Shown in pieces: positions 59,442 to 64,000 of a stretch of DNA of 64,000 bases. The notes under the pieces were generated by a model. It made no database searches and was not told where the DNA came from. It saw only the letters and a program-made list of their open reading frames with translations. Position 1 is the first letter of the stretch, and each line of letters begins with the position of its first letter. The stretch comes from an uncultured Pseudomonadota bacterium (GTDB lineage: Bacteria > Myxococcota_A > UBA796 > SXON01), in the NCBI GenBank assembly GCA_903921785.1, contig CAIXRH010000181.1, forward strand, positions 1 to 64,000. Direction: 5' to 3'. The position numbers and the translations under genes were made by a program.

Positions 59442-61580
59442 TCACCCCCCCTTCGCCGCCTTCACCACCTCGTCGATCGCCGGACCGAGCTTGCCCGCGT
59501 GGGGCTTCGCGAGGGTGCCGAGCTCGATCGCGAGGGCGTTGTCGCCGGCGTTGTAGGCGTCCACCGCGACGGCGTAGAGGGCATAGACACCGGCGGCGCC
59601 CTCCGGCGCGAGGTGGAACGCCGCCCGGGCGTGGCCGGCGCGGTCCTTCAGATCGTGGCTCTGATCCTCGGCGAGGGCGCCGTGGCACCGCGCGCCGACG
59701 TCCCCGAGGCCGGCCTTCTCCGCCACCCGGGTACATTCTTCGAGGCGCATGTCGAGCCCGGTCACCTTCTGGGACACGGAGGCCATGACCGCGGCGCCGT
59801 AGGTCCGGGCGTAGAGCTCGGCGTCCTCCACCTTGGCGTTCTCCTCGACCAACGCCTGCCAGCTCGGGAGCGCCTTCTCCACCGGGGTGCTCACCAGGGC
59901 GTTGTACCCGGCCCACCCGGCGCCGCGGCGCGAACGGAGCGAATACTCCTTCTCCCCGAGGGTGTCGAACGCGGCGGCGGCCTGCTTGAAGGTGGCGCGC
60001 GCTTCGTCGTAGTGCGCGGCCGCGTACGCCGCGAGCCCCGCGTCGTACCGGGCGGAGGCGATCTCGAGGTCCTGCTCACGCTTGACGAGCTCCCCCAGGC
60101 CCGCTTGGGAGGCGAGCGCGGCGAGGTCCTTGTCGTGGCCGAGCATGACGAGGGTGGCGGCAGCGTCTTCCCGGGCGACCTTGGCGAGCGCCGTGGCCCG
60201 GCCCCCGCCGACCTTCTCCGCGAGGTCCGCGGCGGCAGCGAAGCCGGTGAGCGCCTCGGGCAGGCGCTTGGCGCGGCCGTCACCGAGGGCGCGGGCCAGC
60301 GCGACGTGCGCGGCGCCGAGCGGGTCACCCGCCGCGGCGAAGTAGCCTTCGGCGGCCTTCACCGCGCCGTCCACCGTGGCGGGGTCCACCTGCTGCCACG
60401 CCCCGACCAGCGCGGTCTGGGCACGCGCTGCGTCGAGGTTGCGGCCCTTCCCGGCGTAGTACGTGGCGGCCTGACCGAGCGCGGACTTCGCCGTGGGGAG
60501 GTCGCCGCGGGCGGCCGCGATGACCCCGCCGAGCACCGCCTGCCGCGCGATCCCCTGGGGGTAGCTCATCTTGGTGAGCAGCGTGCCGGCGGTGCGCTGC
60601 TCGGACTCGGCCGCGGCGAGGTCCCCCTTGCGGGCGAGCACGATGCCCAGCTCACAGCGCGCGTCCACCTCGACGACCCGGTAGCCGCCCGCCTGGGCGG
60701 ACTTCGCCGCGGCGCGGAGCGTGTCCTCCGCGACGCCGGAGCGCCCGCCGAGCGACTGCACCAGCCCGAGCTCCACGAGCGCGACCGCGTGCTCCCGGAC
60801 GAGGCCGCCTTCGCGCGCCTTTTTTGCCGCCGTGGCGAGCCGGCTGGACGCGCCGTCGAGGTTGCCCTCGGCGCGCTCCACCGCCGCGAGATCGAGGCCC
60901 GCCTGCAGCTCCTGCCGGGGCGTCTTCGCCGCGGACAACGCGGCCTCCGCGCTCTTCCGGGCCGACTTCGTCTGCCCCTTGCCGAGCATCCCGCCGACCG
61001 CCGAGTCCGTGCCGTTGAACGCGGCGACCGCGGCCTTCACCTGAGCAGCGGCGCCCGCCACGTCCGGCTCGCCGGCCTCGGCGGCGAGCGCGACCGCACC
61101 TTCCGCCTCCGCCAAGGCGGACTTCGTGTCCCCGAGGTCGAGGTAGGCGAGCCCGAGGTTCACCTGCGCCCGGGCTTCGCTCGCCTTGCGCCCGGCGCTG
61201 TGCGCCGCCGCCTTCGCGGCCTTGAGCGTCTCGATGCCCTTGAGCACGTCCCCGCCGTCGACCTGCACGAGGCCGAGTACGTTGAGCGCGGCGGGGTCCT
61301 TGGGCGTGGCGTCGATGGCGAGCTGCACGGCGTACTTCGCGCTGTTGAGGTCGCCGACCTCGTAGTAGGCGATGGCCTCGGCCACGCGCGCCGGCGCGCC
61401 GCCGCCGGACTCGGCGATGGCGCGGTAGAGCCCGGCGGCGTCCGCGAAGCGGCCGGCGGTGAGCGCGGCGCGGGCGTCGGTCACCGTCTCCTGGGCGTCG
61501 GTGGCCACGGTGATCTCGCCGACCTCCACGGTGGCGTCGAGGGCGAACGCACGGGCGATCAAGAACAAGAAGAAGGTCAT
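59442..61580 (-). CDS. TPR-repeat periplasmic protein
   Basis: signal MTFFLFLIARAFALDA; many ~34-residue helical Ala-rich repeats. Confidence 0.8.
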   Translation of the reverse strand: MTFFLFLIARAFALDATVEVGEITVATDAQETVTDARAALTAGRFADAAGLYRAIAESGGGAPARVAEAIAYYEVGDLNSAKYAVQLAIDATPKDPAALNVLGLVQVDGGDVLKGIETLKAAKAAAHSAGRKASEARAQVNLGLAYLDLGDTKSALAEAEGAVALAAEAGEPDVAGAAAQVKAAVAAFNGTDSAVGGMLGKGQTKSARKSAEAALSAAKTPRQELQAGLDLAAVERAEGNLDGASSRLATAAKKAREGGLVREHAVALVELGLVQSLGGRSGVAEDTLRAAAKSAQAGGYRVVEVDARCELGIVLARKGDLAAAESEQRTAGTLLTKMSYPQGIARQAVLGGVIAAARGDLPTAKSALGQAATYYAGKGRNLDAARAQTALVGAWQQVDPATVDGAVKAAEGYFAAAGDPLGAAHVALARALGDGRAKRLPEALTGFAAAADLAEKVGGGRATALAKVAREDAAATLVMLGHDKDLAALASQAGLGELVKREQDLEIASARYDAGLAAYAAAHYDEARATFKQAAAAFDTLGEKEYSLRSRRGAGWAGYNALVSTPVEKALPSWQALVEENAKVEDAELYARTYGAAVMASVSQKVTGLDMRLEECTRVAEKAGLGDVGARCHGALAEDQSHDLKDRAGHARAAFHLAPEGAAGVYALYAVAVDAYNAGDNALAIELGTLAKPHAGKLGPAIDEVVKAAKGG

Positions 61581-61593
61581 CGACGCTCCGAGG

Positions 61594-62481
61594 TCAGGGC
61601 TGGGTCGCCACGCGCACGACCAGCTCGCGGGCGTGCACCACCGGGTACACCCGAACCGCGAGCACCACCCCCGCGGCCCCCGAGACTATCTCTTCCAACC
61701 CGGTCCCGCCGAGCGGGGCGCGGACCGTGCCGAGCAGCTGCCCGGCGCGGACCCTGTCCCCTGGACGGAGCTCGGGCACGAAGAAGCCGCCGACGGTGGT
61801 GCGGTGGTCGTGCACCTCGGTGGTGACCACGCCCGGCGCCGCCGGTTCCGTCCGCGTGAGCACCCCCACCTCGCCGAGCACCCGCACCAGCGCCCGGGCG
61901 AGCACCCGCGCCTCCTCCAGGTCGAGGGCGCCGCCGCGGCCGCCACGCAACGCCAGCGCGGGTTGACCACGCCGGTGCCACGCGCCGACCAGCCCATCTG
62001 CGAGGCGCTCGGCCGGCCGGGCCCAGGTGACGGGCAGCCCGGCGGCGCGGCCGAGGTCATGGGCGAGCCCCGCTTCGGGCATCCGCGCGTGGGGGACCTC
62101 GTGTACGGTCGCCGAGCCGGTCTGCACGTCGATGCCAACCGCGCCGGCGGTGGCCTCGACAACGGCGGCCGCGACCCGTTGCACGGGAGAGCCTTCGGGG
62201 TCGCCGGGGAAGGCCTCGTTGAGGTCCCGGTCGTCGAACGGCCAGCGTTTCTGGGCCGCCTCCGCGCCGAAGACGTTCACGCATGGCAGGAGGTGGACGG
62301 TGCCCCGGGGGGGCTGCATCCGCAGCACGCCGGCCACCAGGTTCAACGCGTAGACCCCGTTGACCTCGTTCCCGTGGATGCCCGCCACGACGGAGACGAC
62401 GGGGTCGCCGGCGCCGAACGTGAGCCGGTGGAGCTGGTACTCGCCCCGGTAGGGCGACTCGAGGCGGAAGACGACGCTCAT
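61594..62481 (-). CDS. Succinylglutamate desuccinylase/aspartoacylase-like protein
   Basis: VVSVVAGIHGNEVNGVYALNLVAGVL; GIDVQTGSATVHEVPHARM; start codon at 62487 also possible. Confidence 0.8.
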   Translation of the reverse strand: MSVVFRLESPYRGEYQLHRLTFGAGDPVVSVVAGIHGNEVNGVYALNLVAGVLRMQPPRGTVHLLPCVNVFGAEAAQKRWPFDDRDLNEAFPGDPEGSPVQRVAAAVVEATAGAVGIDVQTGSATVHEVPHARMPEAGLAHDLGRAAGLPVTWARPAERLADGLVGAWHRRGQPALALRGGRGGALDLEEARVLARALVRVLGEVGVLTRTEPAAPGVVTTEVHDHRTTVGGFFVPELRPGDRVRAGQLLGTVRAPLGGTGLEEIVSGAAGVVLAVRVYPVVHARELVVRVATQP

Positions 62482-63413
62482 GCGCACACCAGCCGCGCGG
62501 CGAGGTTCCCCGGGTACACCACCGGCTCTTCGCGAAGCGCCAGAACCCGCCCGTCGCGGGGCGCGCGGAGCTCCTCCCGGACCTCCCCCGAGATCGGCTC
62601 GATCACCTCCCCAAGGAGGTCCCCGGCCTGCACCTCCCCCCAGCCCCCGACCGCGGGCAGGAAGAGGCCGCCGCGATCGGTTCGTACATCCTCGAACGCG
62701 TCGTCTCCGGCGACGATGGGGCGCTGGATCGCCGCCCAGTGGAACGGCAGGCGCGCTTCGGGGAGCACCCCGAGGTGCGAGAGGAGGTTCAGCAGGCCGT
62801 CGCCAAGCTCCAGCGACACCCCCTCGGTGAGGCGATTGCCCGCACCACCCTGCAAAACCACGAGATCCGGCACGCAGCTCTCCAGGCTCCCGGGCAGCAC
62901 CCCCGACTCCAGGCGTACGCAGCGGACGTTGAGCAGCTCCGCCCGTTCGCGAGCCAACGGCCGCTCGGCCCGCACCCGCGCCTGGGGAGCGAGCCGGAAC
63001 GCCGGATGGGCGCCCCGAAGCTCCACCACCTGCGCCGCGCCCTCCACCGCGGCGACGAACGCGGCGGCGACCCGATCGGGGGCATGGCTGTCCTCCCGGC
63101 CGGGGAACCGCCGAGAGAGGTCCACATCAAGGCCGGGCCACGCGCGCACGCCGAGGTGCGCGGCGAGCGGGTTGAGGCAGGGGTAGAGCTCCACGGTGCC
63201 CCGAAGCTCTTCGGCGCAGGACGCCAGAAACTTGCCGACGACGTGCAGCAGCCGCGTCCCTTCGGGCGTGTCCCCGCCCAGGCCGGCGACGAAGACGACG
63301 CGCGGCCCCTCCCCGCCCCCGAACCGCCGGCGCACCACAGGCACCGCTTCCCCGGTAGGGAGCTCGATCTCGCAGAGCGTGTCGAGGGTGACGGCCACGG
63401 ACCCCGAGATCAT
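62478..63413 (-). CDS. Diverged aspartoacylase-like paralogue
   Basis: RVVFVAGLGGDTPEGTRLLHVVGKFL; YPCLNPLAAHLGVRAWPGLDVDLSRRFPG; overlaps and parallels downstream paralogue. Confidence 0.75.
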   Translation of the reverse strand: MISGSVAVTLDTLCEIELPTGEAVPVVRRRFGGGEGPRVVFVAGLGGDTPEGTRLLHVVGKFLASCAEELRGTVELYPCLNPLAAHLGVRAWPGLDVDLSRRFPGREDSHAPDRVAAAFVAAVEGAAQVVELRGAHPAFRLAPQARVRAERPLARERAELLNVRCVRLESGVLPGSLESCVPDLVVLQGGAGNRLTEGVSLELGDGLLNLLSHLGVLPEARLPFHWAAIQRPIVAGDDAFEDVRTDRGGLFLPAVGGWGEVQAGDLLGEVIEPISGEVREELRAPRDGRVLALREEPVVYPGNLAARLVCA

Positions 63414-63461
63414 AGCAGACCGGACGTCCGGGCGGAGCGGCCGCAGCGGGAGACGCCGACG

Positions 63462-63508
63462 CCGGTCATGGCTCGCGAGGGTGGCGGAGGGACGGGAGGG
63501 GGGACACG
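63462..63508 (-). repeat. Dispersed repeat family C, copy 2
   Basis: reverse complement tgtcccccctcccgtccctccgccaccctcgcgagccatgac. Confidence 0.7.
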
Positions 63509-63647
63509 TGAACGCACATTGAGAGGGAGAGGGGGTCCCACCTCCCAGCCCCGCTACGCCTGGCCCACTCCGGACGTCGTGAGCCAAGACAACCGTCGGC
63601 GCGCGGCGAAGGGGCGGAGAACGTGGGAGGGGCCGCAGTTGGCCGCC

Positions 63648-64000
63648 TCAGGGCAACGGACGCACACACCGGAAGCCGATCCCGTTGCTCGTGCCCCCCT
63701 CGGGCTCAGGCACCCTCGCGAATGTACTTAGTCGATCCGCCGACTGGGCCCAGTTTCCCCCGCGAGAGATCCGCGCCACGTAGGTGCCCACGCCGTCGTC
63801 GAACGGCTCGCCGGCGGGGGGACCGGTGGGATCGGTGAGGTCCGGGTCATCGTAGGCCGTCGGGGAGAACCAGTCGCTCACCCACTCGCCCGCGTTCCCG
63901 GCCATGCCGATCGCGCCGTAGGGAGAGACGTTCTCGGGCAGGCTATAGACCGGAACAGTCAGATCGTAGCAGAGCTTGGCTTCTACGCCAGGAGAGGGCA
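63648..64000 (-). CDS. FGE/SUMF1-like formylglycine-generating-enzyme-family protein, 5' end beyond window
   Basis: ...SPYGAIGMAGNAGEWVSDWFSPTAYDDPD...RISRGGNWAQSADRLSTFARVPEPEGGTSNGIGFRCVRPLP; frame stays open to 64000. Confidence 0.88.
   Translation of the reverse strand, partial: PSPGVEAKLCYDLTVPVYSLPENVSPYGAIGMAGNAGEWVSDWFSPTAYDDPDLTDPTGPPAGEPFDDGVGTYVARISRGGNWAQSADRLSTFARVPEPEGGTSNGIGFRCVRPLP

Noticed and set aside
63648-64000. Linking the FGE-like gene to the sulfatase-fold protein at 50540-53056 as an activating pair
   Set aside because: The sulfatase-fold protein lacks an obvious CxPxR site and uses a Thr-rich nucleophile region; FGE-fold proteins also have non-sulfatase roles.

Overview
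High-GC 64 kb chromosomal-type window. The abundance of MopE/TSP3-type Asp-rich repeats, 'DTADTADTG' lipoprotein linkers and long antisense ORFs resembles Myxococcota/deltaproteobacterial genomes (lineage is inference). I support about 55 genes, mostly housekeeping or envelope: glycogen synthase, SDR-DoxX/DUF2269 pair, ceramidase-like lipoprotein, acyltransferase + G3P-dehydrogenase-like + murI, era, a giant MopE/FG-GAP lipoprotein, GGEEF diguanylate cyclase, cNMP-binding/thioredoxin/5'-nucleotidase run, pentapeptide-repeat channel-like protein, accC + biotin carrier, a rubrerythrin/Fe-S/DUF3501/peroxiredoxin/Fur-like cluster, ABC-F + MazG-like, OmpA-TSP3, LtaS-like phosphotransferase/sulfatase divergent from a lipid kinase, M13 peptidase, TPR protein, paired aspartoacylase-like proteins and an FGE-like protein cut by the window end. 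No rRNA, tRNA, CRISPR, transposase or prophage was recognised. The most unusual content is (i) several dispersed and tandem intergenic repeat families (166-bp tandem, 43-bp hairpin tandem, a three-copy 'A' family, a three-copy 'C' family, a two-copy hairpin 'B' family, and a long inverted-repeat 'CCACAGAGG...CCTCCGCGGTGG' element), and (ii) proteins with altered catalytic or filter motifs (GalT-like without the nucleophile, aspartoacylase-like pair without the full Zn triad, pentapeptide channel-like protein without GYG). All assignments are by eye from translated sequence; no database search was run.
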